Assembly: GCA_964563495.1 (NCBI GenBank) | Contig: CAZLYK010000075.1 | Coordinates: 1 to 24,811 of the forward strand | Direction of reading: 5' to 3' | Length of the DNA: 24,811 nucleotides | From: CAZLYK01 sp964563495 | GTDB lineage: Bacteria > Acidobacteriota > Blastocatellia > RBC074 | Shown here: positions 7,234 through 14,817 of the stretch, one piece after another | Numbering within the stretch: position 1 is the stretch's first letter | Layout of the letters: every line of letters begins with the position of its first letter | Made by a program: the position numbers and the translations under genes | The notes under the pieces: model-generated | Database searches by the model: none | What the model was told of the DNA's origin: nothing | What the model saw: only the letters and a program-made list of their open reading frames with translations

Positions 7234-8898
7234 ATGACGAGAAAGAATTCATTAATCGTCGGCATGACACTGATCACCTTGATCAGTGGATTGATGAACC
7301 TCTATTGGGGGATTCGCCCCCCGCAGCAGACACTGCATCCGCTGCTGCGCGAGTTGATTCCGTTCGAGTTCTTTCACAGTACCCGTTCATTCACCCTGCT
7401 GATCGGGTTTGCGCTGGTCATCTCGGCGGTCAACATTTACCGGCGCAAACGGCGTGCTTACCAGATCGTGCTGGCGCTGGGTTGTTTCTCGGCTCTATTT
7501 CATGTCTTCAAAGATCACCATCGCTGGCAAGCGGTCTTTTCGCTGGCGCTCGTTGCCTCATTGGTATATGCGCGGCGCAGCTTCACGGTCAAAAGTCGTG
7601 GATTGAACTGGCGAGCGGCGGCGGCGCGTTTCATGGTCGCCGTACTGGCGGCGTTCGGCTACGGCGTGGCGGGTTTCTGGTTGCTCGAACCGCGCGAGTT
7701 TGGGATCAACTTCAACTGGCTTGATTCGATTTACCGGACGCTGCTTTTCCTGACGCTCGCTGGAGACCCGGCGCTTACGCCGCGGACGCGCTATGCCGCG
7801 TGGTTCCTCGATTCGCTCAATGTTTTGACGATCGCCGTGATCGGGTATGGGTTGTTCTCACTCTTTCGCCCGATCATCTATCGATTTCGCACTTTGCCTC
7901 AGGAGCGGGAGCGCGCGAAAGAACTGCTTGAACAATTCGGACGCACTTCGCTGGACTATTTCAAGCTTTGGCCCGACAAATCCTACTTCTTCAATTCAAC
8001 TAACGACTGTTTTATTGCCTACAGCGTCGGCGCGAATGTAGCCGTCACCCTGGGCGATCCGATCGGCCCGGCGGAGAGCCTCCCCGGAACGATCCGCGAG
8101 TTCAAACAATTTTGCGAAGAGAACGGGTGGGCCGTCGCCTGGCATCAAGCGCTGCCCGATTTGCTGCCGCTCTATCGCCAGGCCGGTTTCAAGCAGCTGA
8201 AGATTGGCGATGACGCGATTGTTGATCTGACCAGGTTCACGCTTGAGGGCAAGGACATGAAGCGCTACCGCCACCGCATCGGTCAGCTGGAAAAACATGG
8301 CGTTCGGTTGCGGCAATACGCCGCGCCGCTTTCAGAGGAGCTGATCGAGCGACTGCGTGAGGTCTCGGACGAATGGCTGCGACTGCCCGGCAAACGCGAG
8401 CGCACCTTCACGCTCGGGCGGTTCGAACCCAACTACCTCGGTTCGACGTCCGTCGTCACGGCGGATGACAAAGATGGCCGGGTTCTCGCCTTCATCAACC
8501 TGATCCCTTCGTATCACCAGGGCGAAGTGACGATCGACCTCATGCGCCACCGGCTGATATCGCCGAACGGAATTATGGATTACCTGTTTATCAAGCTGTT
8601 TCTCTTATGCAAGGAGCAGGGTTACACACGATTCAACCTGGGGATGGCACCGATGGCGGGATTCCAGGAACGGGAGGAAGCCTCGGTGGCTGAAAAGGCC
8701 GTGCATTCGTTCTTCCAGCGCTTGAATTTTCTCTTCAGCTTCAGCGGGCTGAAAGCTTACAAGGCGAAGTTCGCTGATTACTGGGAACCGCGTTACGTGA
8801 TTTACCGGAACGTCCTCGATCTGCCGAAACTCGGGCTGGCGCTGAGCCGGGTCTCTGAGCTGGGCGATGAAGGGACGGCAAGTCTACACATCAATTAA
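7234..8898 (+). CDS. MprF-type aminoacyl-phosphatidylglycerol synthase (DUF2156), no flippase domain
   Basis: 554 residues. About six transmembrane helices (residues 5-220) precede a cytoplasmic PG-aminoacyltransferase domain (about 230-545). Matches to MprF include PDLLPLYRQAGFKQLKIGDDA, VDLTRFTLEGKDMKRYRHR, FINLIPSYHQGEVTIDLMRH, PNGIMDYLF, FNLGMAPMAGF and a C-terminal SFSGLKAYKAKFADYWEPRYVIY. Enzymes of this family move lysine or alanine from aminoacyl-tRNA to phosphatidylglycerol, lowering membrane charge and protecting against cationic peptides and acid. Which amino acid is used here is not visible. Unlike canonical MprF, the eight-helix flippase half is absent. A separate flippase-type protein is encoded 2.1 kb downstream (11021-12109). 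The start was chosen because it lies 35 bp after the sigma-54 promoter. It is the first gene of a same-strand cluster. Confidence 0.9.
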   Translation: MTRKNSLIVGMTLITLISGLMNLYWGIRPPQQTLHPLLRELIPFEFFHSTRSFTLLIGFALVISAVNIYRRKRRAYQIVLALGCFSALFHVFKDHHRWQAVFSLALVASLVYARRSFTVKSRGLNWRAAAARFMVAVLAAFGYGVAGFWLLEPREFGINFNWLDSIYRTLLFLTLAGDPALTPRTRYAAWFLDSLNVLTIAVIGYGLFSLFRPIIYRFRTLPQERERAKELLEQFGRTSLDYFKLWPDKSYFFNSTNDCFIAYSVGANVAVTLGDPIGPAESLPGTIREFKQFCEENGWAVAWHQALPDLLPLYRQAGFKQLKIGDDAIVDLTRFTLEGKDMKRYRHRIGQLEKHGVRLRQYAAPLSEELIERLREVSDEWLRLPGKRERTFTLGRFEPNYLGSTSVVTADDKDGRVLAFINLIPSYHQGEVTIDLMRHRLISPNGIMDYLFIKLFLLCKEQGYTRFNLGMAPMAGFQEREEASVAEKAVHSFFQRLNFLFSFSGLKAYKAKFADYWEPRYVIYRNVLDLPKLGLALSRVSELGDEGTASLHIN

Positions 8899-8905
8899 TC
8901 AGGCA

Positions 8906-8940
8906 CCCGGGTATGCGGGCGTCCCGCCCGCATACCCGGG
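8906..8940. repeat. 16-bp perfect hairpin between synthase and protease genes
   Basis: The arms CCCGGGTATGCGGGCG (8906-8921) and its complement (8925-8940) enclose a 3-base loop. There is no U tract, so it may act as an RNA-stability or attenuation hairpin, or be an intergenic repeat copy, instead of a classic terminator. It ends 18 bp before the HtrA start. Confidence 0.75.
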
Positions 8941-8957
8941 GCTGTTTGAGGAGAAGG

Positions 8958-10172
8958 ATGATGAAGTACATTCGACAACAATTTACCGGAGTTCGATTGA
9001 TCGTGGCGGCGCTTGCCGCCGGAATCATGGTCACGTTTGCCATGAGCGGCGTGATCGGTTTCACGTCGCATCGCCAGCCGCAATTGCTGATCCCGGCGGT
9101 CAGCGCAAGTAACGGCGTGAATGGGATGGCGGCCATGACCACGAGCTTTGCGCCGATCGTCAAGAACGCGCAGCCTGCGGTCGTCAGCATCGCCTCGACC
9201 AAAGTCATGAGAGTGAGCACCGGCGGCGAAGAACTCTCGCCATTCTTTGACGATCCGATGTTTCGCCGGTTCTTCGGCGACAGGAGAGACGGGCCTCCGA
9301 GCCGCTCCGGCAAACCGCGTGAGCAGCGCGAGCAGGGGCTGGGTTCCGGTGTCATCGTCAGCCCCGACGGCTACATCCTGACCAATAATCACGTGGTCGA
9401 GGGCGCAAACGAGATTAATGTTTTGACATCCGATAATCGTGAGCTGAAAGCGCGAGTCATTGGCGCGGACCCGAAAACCGATATCGCCGTGGTCAAGGTC
9501 GAGTCGAAAAACCTGCCGACGCTCGCATTCGCCGATTCATCACAGGTGCAGGTAGGCGACATTGCGCTGGCCATCGGCAACCCGTTCGGTGTCGGCCAGA
9601 CGGTGACGATGGGCATCATCAGCGCGACTGGGCGAGGCAATTTGGGGATTGAGGATTACGAAGATTTCATCCAGACCGATGCTGCAATCAACCCGGGCAA
9701 TTCGGGAGGCGCGCTGATCAACGCGAGCGGCCAATTGATCGGCATCAACACGGCGATCCTGTCACGCGCGGGGGGCAATCAGGGCGTGGGCTTTGCCGTG
9801 CCGGCCAACCTGGCGCGCACGGTCATGAATCAACTGCTCAAGAACGGCAAGGTCATCCGCGGCTATCTGGGTGTCATGATCCAGCCAGTCACGCCGGAGA
9901 TCGCCAAAGCCTTCAACTTATCCGATGCGCATGGCGCGCTCGTCGGAGAAGTGGTGCCCGGTGGGCCGGCGGCAAAGGCAGGCATTGCGCAGGGTGATGT
10001 CATCACCGAACTCAATGGCGAGCGCGCGGACGGCAGCCGCGAGCTTCAGCTGAAGATCAGCCAGATGGCGCCGGGCTCGGCGGTCAAGTTGAAGGTCATC
10101 CGCGACGGCAATCCGCGTGAAGTCAACCTGACACTCGGCGAGTTGCCGAACGAGAAGGAGGCCGCTCGTTAA
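8958..10172 (+). CDS. HtrA/Deg-family periplasmic serine protease
   Basis: 404 residues. It begins with a signal or anchor helix (about 11-35), then has a trypsin-like domain with the triad His145 (LTNNHVVEG), Asp175 (KTDIAVVKVE) and Ser249 (NPGNSGGAL). A single PDZ domain follows (about 290-390; GYLGVMIQPVTPE, GGPAAKAGIAQGDVI). One PDZ makes it DegS-like in architecture, whereas DegP has two. The family degrades or refolds damaged envelope proteins, and DegS types cleave anti-sigma factors. The start was placed at the tandem ATGs behind GAGGAGAAGG; the open frame extends further upstream through the hairpin. Its position inside the lipid-modification cluster suggests a role in envelope stress. 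Confidence 0.93.
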   Translation: MMKYIRQQFTGVRLIVAALAAGIMVTFAMSGVIGFTSHRQPQLLIPAVSASNGVNGMAAMTTSFAPIVKNAQPAVVSIASTKVMRVSTGGEELSPFFDDPMFRRFFGDRRDGPPSRSGKPREQREQGLGSGVIVSPDGYILTNNHVVEGANEINVLTSDNRELKARVIGADPKTDIAVVKVESKNLPTLAFADSSQVQVGDIALAIGNPFGVGQTVTMGIISATGRGNLGIEDYEDFIQTDAAINPGNSGGALINASGQLIGINTAILSRAGGNQGVGFAVPANLARTVMNQLLKNGKVIRGYLGVMIQPVTPEIAKAFNLSDAHGALVGEVVPGGPAAKAGIAQGDVITELNGERADGSRELQLKISQMAPGSAVKLKVIRDGNPREVNLTLGELPNEKEAAR

Positions 10173-10253
10173 TCGCAATGGACATACAAGCTTTGTCGTA
10201 ATCGCTGGATAGAAGTCGTCATGATTACTCGATCAACGACAGGAGAAGAAACG

Positions 10254-11033
10254 GTGAGATCGTTACTTAAACCCGGGTTAATAAGTTTCGGTGTTCTGGC
10301 GCTGACCGCTGCACTCTCGGTATCGTCGTTCGGGCAAGCGCCCGGCAGAAACCTGGTTACGGTCCGCGGGCAGAATCAGGAGATTTACTACTATCCGGCG
10401 ACCGGCACAAAATTGAATCGCAAAGTGCTCTTTGTGACGGGCGATGGCGGTTGGCGCGGCTGGGCGATCACCATCGCCCAGCAGATGGCGTCATGGGGTT
10501 ACGACGTTTACGGTCTCGACACCAGGACCTATTTGACCGGTTTCACGGGCGGTGAGGGAATCAAGGAGAGTGATGTCATGAGCGATTTCCGCCAGATCGC
10601 CCGGTGGATGACTCAAGGAACCAATCAGCGAGTGACTCTGATCGGCTGGTCGGAAGGTGCTGGACTCGGCGTCCTGGCTGCCGCGTGCCCGGATAATAAA
10701 CAAACGTTCAATGGCCTGATTACCTTGGGCCTGGGCGATGAAAATGTGCTTGGATGGAGCTGGAAAGACAATCTTTCCTACATCACCAGGTTCAAACCGA
10801 ACGAGCCGACTTTCCACGCGAGCAGTTATATCGCCAGGATCACGCCGCTCCCGTACCTCATGATCCTGTCGAGCAAAGACGAATTCGTCTCCTTCGATGA
10901 AGCCAAAATGCTCGCCACGGCGGCGAGGGAGCCGAAACAGGTGGCCGTCATCCAGGCCAATAATCATCGCTTCGACGGCAACACTGCCGAGCTTTACCAC
11001 CGATTGAGGGAGGGATTGCAATGGATGAAATGA
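10254..11033 (+). CDS. AcvB/VirJ-like alpha/beta-hydrolase (possible aminoacyl-PG hydrolase)
   Basis: 259 residues from a GTG start preceded by AGGAG at 8 bases; an upstream ATG at 10221 lacks such a site. A signal peptide (LLKPGLISFGVLALTAALSVSSFGQ) places it in the periplasm. The fold shows the VirJ/AcvB signature GDGGW (63-67), the nucleophile elbow GWSEG with Ser133, and likely Asp209 (SSKDEF) and His238 (NNHRFDG), giving a complete triad. Known: Agrobacterium AcvB hydrolyses lysyl-phosphatidylglycerol in the periplasm. Here it lies between a PG-aminoacyl synthase and a flippase-type gene, so removal of the same lipid modification is the natural reading. It could instead be a generic dienelactone-hydrolase-like esterase. 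Its last codons carry the ribosome site for the flippase gene, whose start overlaps its end by 13 bp. Confidence 0.75.
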   Translation: MRSLLKPGLISFGVLALTAALSVSSFGQAPGRNLVTVRGQNQEIYYYPATGTKLNRKVLFVTGDGGWRGWAITIAQQMASWGYDVYGLDTRTYLTGFTGGEGIKESDVMSDFRQIARWMTQGTNQRVTLIGWSEGAGLGVLAAACPDNKQTFNGLITLGLGDENVLGWSWKDNLSYITRFKPNEPTFHASSYIARITPLPYLMILSSKDEFVSFDEAKMLATAAREPKQVAVIQANNHRFDGNTAELYHRLREGLQWMK

Positions 11034-12109
11034 ATGGGGAATATCGAATGCGGAATATCGAATGCGGAATGTCGAATGCGGAATTGACGCTGACAAGCGG
11101 CGCAGATCGGTCAAAGGAAGCAAGAGAAAATAATTCCACATTCCCCATTCCCCATTCGACATTCCGCATTCCCCATTCCGTATTCGGGTATTTGCTTGCC
11201 GCCGCGGGGTTGATCTGGGTTTTGCACGATTTTCGACCTGGTCAATTGCGCGAGATGGTTGCCGGCCTCGACTGGCGATGGATCGCGCTCGCCGTTGTCT
11301 GTGACGTGATCAGTTACGTCTGCCAGGGCGTGCGGTGGAGGCTGCTGCTCAAGCCGCTCGGTGAGTTGTCGACATTGCGCGCGACCCAGGCGATCTATGC
11401 CGGTCTGTTCACCAACGAAATCCTGCCGATGCGCCTGGGTGAGCTGGTGCGCGCCTATCTGGCCTCGCGCTGGACGGCGGTGGGGGTAGTCTCGATCATT
11501 CCCTCGATGGTGGTCGAGAGATTGTTCGACGGAGTGTGGCTGGCGGTGGGCATCGGATTGACAGCCATGTTCGTACCGCTTCCCAAAGACCTGCTTCGTG
11601 CGGCTGATGCGCTCGGCGTGGGCGTGGTCTTGGCGGCAGCGGCGCTGCTCTATTTTTCGCTACGCCCGCCGAAGACGAAACGAGTTTCTTTGATTGCGTC
11701 GCTGCTTGAAAGGCTGTCGAGCGGGCTGCAGGGGATGGCGCGCACGCCTGAATTTTTCCTCTCGCTGGCCGGGTCCCTCTTGCTGCTGGCATTTCAGGCG
11801 ATGGCGTTCTGGCTGGTGATGCTCGCGGTCGGGTTGCATCTCAGCTTATCGATCGGGGTAGCAGTCTTTCTCATCGTGCATCTGGGCACGGCAATTCCCA
11901 ACGCGCCGGCCAATCTCGGTTCCTATCAATTTTTTACCGTCGTCGGGCTGACGCTGTTTGGTGTCGATAAAGGCGCCGCGACGGGTTTTTCCCTGGTGGT
12001 CTTTGTGCTGCTGACGTTGCCGCTGCTCGTCTTGGGTTTTGTCGCGATCAGCGCCAGCGGGACCGGATTGCTCAAGATTCATGGTGAGGTGAGGAAACTT
12101 GCGCATTGA
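11021..12109 (+). CDS. MprF-type flippase domain protein (LPG_synthase_TM family)
   Basis: 362 residues. From about residue 56 it is a polytopic membrane protein of the lysyl-PG synthase transmembrane family, with about eight helices and the hallmark segments RLGELVRAY, VVERLFDG and PNAPANLGSYQFF, the last being a variant of the usual PGGLGxxE. In canonical MprF this half moves aminoacyl-PG to the outer leaflet, so it is the expected partner of the flippase-less synthase at 7234. The ATG at 11021 sits behind a strong GGAGGGATTGCA site within the hydrolase gene. Residues 4-55 are encoded by an inverted array of GAATNNN heptamers (11032-11185), producing IPHSTFRIPHS-type peptide unlike any membrane-protein N-terminus. 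I infer an in-frame repeat insertion. Confidence 0.85.
   Translation: MDEMNGEYRMRNIECGMSNAELTLTSGADRSKEARENNSTFPIPHSTFRIPHSVFGYLLAAAGLIWVLHDFRPGQLREMVAGLDWRWIALAVVCDVISYVCQGVRWRLLLKPLGELSTLRATQAIYAGLFTNEILPMRLGELVRAYLASRWTAVGVVSIIPSMVVERLFDGVWLAVGIGLTAMFVPLPKDLLRAADALGVGVVLAAAALLYFSLRPPKTKRVSLIASLLERLSSGLQGMARTPEFFLSLAGSLLLLAFQAMAFWLVMLAVGLHLSLSIGVAVFLIVHLGTAIPNAPANLGSYQFFTVVGLTLFGVDKGAATGFSLVVFVLLTLPLLVLGFVAISASGTGLLKIHGEVRKLAH
11032..11185. repeat. palindromic GAATNNN heptamer repeat inside a coding region
   Basis: The left arm 11032-11085 is seven consecutive heptamers GAATGGG, GAATATC, GAATGCG, GAATATC, GAATGCG, GAATGTC, GAATGCG, plus GAATT. The right arm 11132-11185 is the inverted equivalent, also 54 bp. 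The spacer is 46 bp. The arms pair imperfectly because the last three bases of the units vary. It begins at the hydrolase stop codon and is read through by the flippase frame. Confidence 0.85.
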
Positions 12110-12146
12110 CCCGGGCAAAATATTTACGGCGGATGAGGAGGAGATC

Positions 12147-12350
12147 ATGAATTTGAATGAAAACTCCCGATTCATATTCCTGACGCTGGGCGTCTTTTGC
12201 CTGACGCTGGGCTCCGCCGTGCTGCTCTTCTCGCTGATCGAACGGGTCTTTTTCGCAGTGGGCTTTGTTGGCTTCTTCGTTGGGCTCTCATCGATTGCAA
12301 TTGTGCTCGGAGCCTTGATCCTGCTGCTTTGTCGCCGGAGGTCGATATGA
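12147..12350 (+). CDS. small two-helix membrane protein
   Basis: 67 residues: a short polar N-terminus (MNLNENSRF), then two hydrophobic helices (about 10-33 and 35-60, the second starting after ERVF) and a basic end CRRRSI. The start is the ATG behind GAGGAGGAGATC; the open frame reaches back to 12099 inside the flippase gene. I do not recognise a family. It sits 37 bp after the flippase gene and before the second PG-aminoacyltransferase-type gene, so a small accessory or regulatory subunit of the lipid-modification system is possible but unproved. Confidence 0.6.
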   Translation: MNLNENSRFIFLTLGVFCLTLGSAVLLFSLIERVFFAVGFVGFFVGLSSIAIVLGALILLLCRRRSI

Positions 12351-12421
12351 ATGCCGGCCGAACCGATCCGTCGCGCCGAAGTAGAGGTTGTTGAAATCGC
12401 GGCGTATCCATTGTGATCTCC

Positions 12422-13903
12422 ATGGCAAAGATAATCGGCGTGTATGACAGCCCAGATGCGGCGCGGGAAGCGGTTGTGCGGCTCGGTGCGGCCGGGATCG
12501 AGGTGTCTCATCTCTCGATCATCGGCGGTGACGCGCGGCGTGGCCCCGACTGGAAAAAGCCTCTGCTCTTGGGCAGCGCTGTGGGTGCAGCCGTTTCGAT
12601 ATTGCTGCCCGGCGGAGGCCATCTCTTACTGGCGGGGCACCTGGTGCGTTCAGTCGCCGTGCACGCACTGGGCGTGACGGCCAAAGCCGCGGTCGCCGGG
12701 GCGGCAGTGGGCGGGGCAACAGACCTGCTCCGGCAGACGGGACTCGATCGGCACGAAGTCAAAGCCGCCGCGGAAGCGATCTCCGCCGGACGGTATGCGC
12801 TCACGCTTGAAAGCGACTGGGTGACAATGCAGCGCGCGCGGGTAGCGCTGGGGCGCGATCGGCAAGAGCCCGATCCCCATCTTCTCGAACTGGTCCGCCG
12901 CTATGGGTACGAAACGCAATCCTTCCTTTCGCTCTATGGTGGAATGAAAGTCTGGTATGCAGCCGAACCGGAAGCCGCGGTCGTTTATCGTCAGGTCGGA
13001 CGCGTCGCGGTCGTCGCCGCCGCGCCACTGGCCGCGAGCGAACATCTGGCTGAAACGACACACCGCTTCCTCAAGTACTGCGATCAACAGGGCCTCGATT
13101 GTCTCATGCTCCCCATCGGACCGAGGTTCGCCGAGGTTGCGCTGTCCTGTGGAATGGCGCTGCTGGGCGTCGGCGAGTCGGGCTTTTTCAAACTGCCGGG
13201 ATGGAAACCGGCGGGCGACCGCGCCAAGAAAGTCCGCGCCGGCGTCAACCAGGCGCGCCGGGCCGGCGTGCGGATTGAACGATACGACCCGGCGCAAAAT
13301 CAGGATGCGGGCGCGCGCGCCGAAATCGAATCGCTCTGCCAGGTCTGGATAAACACCCGCGAGGTGGATGCGCTCGGGTGGCTGCTCGAACTCGACCCTT
13401 TCAGCCTGAGAGAGCACAAACGCTATTTCCTCGCGCGCAACGCCGAAGGGCGATTGGAAGGAATGCTCGCGTGCTCGCCGATCTATGCAAGGTGCGGATG
13501 GTATCTGGAGGATCTGATCCGCCGTCCTGATGCCGAACGCGGCGTGAGCGAATTGCTGGTCGTCGAAGCAATCAAACACCTGTCGGCGGAAGGTGCGGAA
13601 CTGGCGACGCTCGCTACCTCCCCGCTTGCGGGGATCGAGCCCGATCGATTGACTACCTCCTTCAAACCACTCGCGCGAGTGCTGGCGTTGATCTACGAAC
13701 ACCTCGACGCCTTTTATCACTTCAAAGCGCTACACCATTTCAAATCGAAATTCGGGCCGTCGTTCGTCGAACCGGAATACGCCGCCATCTACCCGCCACG
13801 GATCCGCCTGCGAACCGTCTACGCCGTCATCGGTGCGTTCGACCCGGCGGGATTCACGGGCGTCATGGCGTCGAAACTGCGCCGGCTATGGCGAAGAAAA
13901 TAG
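12422..13903 (+). CDS. YflT/DUF1269-like stress domain fused to DUF2156 PG-aminoacyltransferase domain
   Basis: 493 residues. Residues 1-140 resemble the general-stress 17M/YflT or DUF1269 type: IIGVYDSPDAAREAVVRLGAAGIEVSHLSII, a glycine-rich hydrophobic middle (GSAVGAAVSILLPGGG, AAVAGAAVGGATDLL) and EAISAGRYALTLES. From about 150 to 480 it is a soluble DUF2156 domain of the bacterial MprF-like class (LLELVRRYGYETQSFLSLYGGMKVWY, FLKYCDQQGLDCLMLPIG, VNQARRAGVRIERY, FYHFKALHHFKSKFGPSF). It lacks the polytopic membrane region of the synthase at 7234 and is much diverged from it. It may be a second transferase with another amino acid or lipid, or a non-catalytic relative. The ATG at 12422 was preferred over the GTG at 12413; neither has a clear ribosome site. 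The last two codons and the stop lie in the left arm of the 47-bp palindrome. Confidence 0.75.
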   Translation: MAKIIGVYDSPDAAREAVVRLGAAGIEVSHLSIIGGDARRGPDWKKPLLLGSAVGAAVSILLPGGGHLLLAGHLVRSVAVHALGVTAKAAVAGAAVGGATDLLRQTGLDRHEVKAAAEAISAGRYALTLESDWVTMQRARVALGRDRQEPDPHLLELVRRYGYETQSFLSLYGGMKVWYAAEPEAAVVYRQVGRVAVVAAAPLAASEHLAETTHRFLKYCDQQGLDCLMLPIGPRFAEVALSCGMALLGVGESGFFKLPGWKPAGDRAKKVRAGVNQARRAGVRIERYDPAQNQDAGARAEIESLCQVWINTREVDALGWLLELDPFSLREHKRYFLARNAEGRLEGMLACSPIYARCGWYLEDLIRRPDAERGVSELLVVEAIKHLSAEGAELATLATSPLAGIEPDRLTTSFKPLARVLALIYEHLDAFYHFKALHHFKSKFGPSFVEPEYAAIYPPRIRLRTVYAVIGAFDPAGFTGVMASKLRRLWRRK

Positions 13904-14008
13904 ACAGGATTGACAGGATTTCTGCAGGATTAAACAAGACTCTTTTTTGCTTTGTCTTTGATCTTGTTTAATCCTGCAGAAATCCTGTCAATCCTGTCTA
14001 TTTTCTTC
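13893..14008. repeat. 47-bp perfect palindrome between convergent genes
   Basis: Arms at 13893-13939 and 13962-14008 are perfect complements around a 22-base loop. The sequence contains repeated CAGGATT words (AGACAGGATT, GACAGGATTT, GCAGGATTAAAC). Its outer 18 bases GAAGAAAATAGACAGGAT also occur in the palindrome at 2282-2336. It overlaps the last codons of the gene at 12422-13903 and ends 17 bp from the convergent BON gene. It may act as a bidirectional transcription block, and looks like a dispersed palindromic element. Confidence 0.85.
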
Positions 14009-14024
14009 TGCAGCTAGTTGATGC

Positions 14025-14423
14025 TTAATGCTTCTTCGCCGGAGCCGTTGTCTTGGCCGCAGGCGCCGGTTTGGCAGGGGCCTCGACGGTAATGTTATTG
14101 ACGACGGATTTCGCGCCGGCGGCTTTGGCCAGACCGTTCACGCTGCCTTTGCTGCCCGCGTTCTTGACCGCGCCGGTGAAAGTGGCGACGCCGCCCGAAA
14201 CGCTGACGCTGATGCTTTCCGATTTCAGTTTCGACGAGTCGGCCAGCCGTTTTTGAATGTCGGCCTGAATATCCGCATCACTCTTCGTCGCTGCCTTCGT
14301 CGCATGTTTTGCCTGTTTCGTCGTCGATGTGGTCTTGGCCGGAGCCGGCGTCTGCGCGGCGACGCCCAAGGCGACCATTCCCGCAAGCGCCAGCCCGCCA
14401 ATCATTTTTGCCATAGTCTTCAT
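14025..14423 (-). CDS. periplasmic BON-domain protein
   Basis: 132 residues. A signal peptide (MAKMIGGLALAGMVALGVAAQ) is followed by a lysine/alanine/threonine-rich linker (TPAPAKTTSTTKQAKHATKA). One BON domain spans about 47-113 (DADIQADIQKRLADSSKLKSESISVSVSGGVATFTGAVKN...VNNITVE). The tail is again rich in Ala, Pro and Lys. BON domains bind phospholipids or membranes in OsmY-like envelope-stress proteins. The start was placed at the ATG behind GAGGAA, nine codons inside the open frame. A sigma-54-type promoter match lies about 100 bp upstream (14537-14552), which would tie it to the regulator at 3741-5105. The basic linkers suggest contact with anionic surfaces. Confidence 0.85.
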   Translation of the reverse strand: MKTMAKMIGGLALAGMVALGVAAQTPAPAKTTSTTKQAKHATKAATKSDADIQADIQKRLADSSKLKSESISVSVSGGVATFTGAVKNAGSKGSVNGLAKAAGAKSVVNNITVEAPAKPAPAAKTTAPAKKH

Positions 14424-14536
14424 ACAGTGTTTCCTCTTTCTTCTAGTCATGGTTTGAAGTCATTGGACGAATCGCATGTTATGCCTGCGATGGGAGTCAT
14501 CGAGCGCGTTGCTCGAGGGTGTCCGCATGAACAATG

Positions 14537-14552
14537 AGCAAGCGCCGTGCCT
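14537..14552 (-). promoter_or_regulatory. sigma-54-type promoter for the BON gene
   Basis: On the minus strand AGGCACGGCGCTTGCT matches the -24/-12 consensus, with GGCACG-N4-TTGCT exact and only the -26 T replaced by A. The predicted start is about 14526, giving a leader of about 103 bases. It points away from the tatA promoter at 14719, with 166 bp between the two elements. Confidence 0.55.
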
Positions 14553-14718
14553 GAGGTAAAGCGCACTCAATTCAGGTAAAAAGCCGTCCGCTCTCGGCCT
14601 TTGATTGTGGCTGTTCTGCAATACCGCCGCCAACCCATCCCAATCCGCCACATGGCCGGCAATCTCCCGGCCGGCTTCACCCGCGCGTTTACCGGCGAAC
14701 CGGTGCTTTTTGTTCATC
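14553..14718. promoter_or_regulatory. shared divergent control region
   Basis: This stretch between two outward-facing sigma-54-type promoters has no gene. It contains a 6-N7-6 palindrome GGCCGG-CAATCTC-CCGGCC (14654-14672), about 82 bp upstream of the tatA start site and about 137 bp from that of the BON gene, so one activator site could serve both. The neighbouring CCGCCAC echoes the half-site at 7092. Evidence is position and symmetry only. Confidence 0.35.
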
Positions 14719-14734
14719 TGGCACAACGGTTGCT
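14719..14734 (+). promoter_or_regulatory. sigma-54 (-24/-12) promoter for tatA and the GH18-NodB-GT2 gene
   Basis: TGGCAC-AACGG-TTGCT, preceded by C, is a full match to TGGCAC-N5-TTGCW. The predicted start site is about 14745, giving a leader of about 73 bases before the tatA ATG at 14818. Confidence 0.75.
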
Positions 14735-14817
14735 GAATCCTGTACTTAATCTTCGGTCACAATGGAAGTTGGAAAGAGAGGGCGTGCGTCAGCATAGAAA
14801 CAAGTGAGGAATCGAAA

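Noticed and set aside
11032..11185. Heptamer arrays as a CRISPR array or regulator-binding iterons
   Set aside because: There are no spacers, the unit is 7 bp, and the arms are inverted relative to each other, which fits a palindromic repeat element better.
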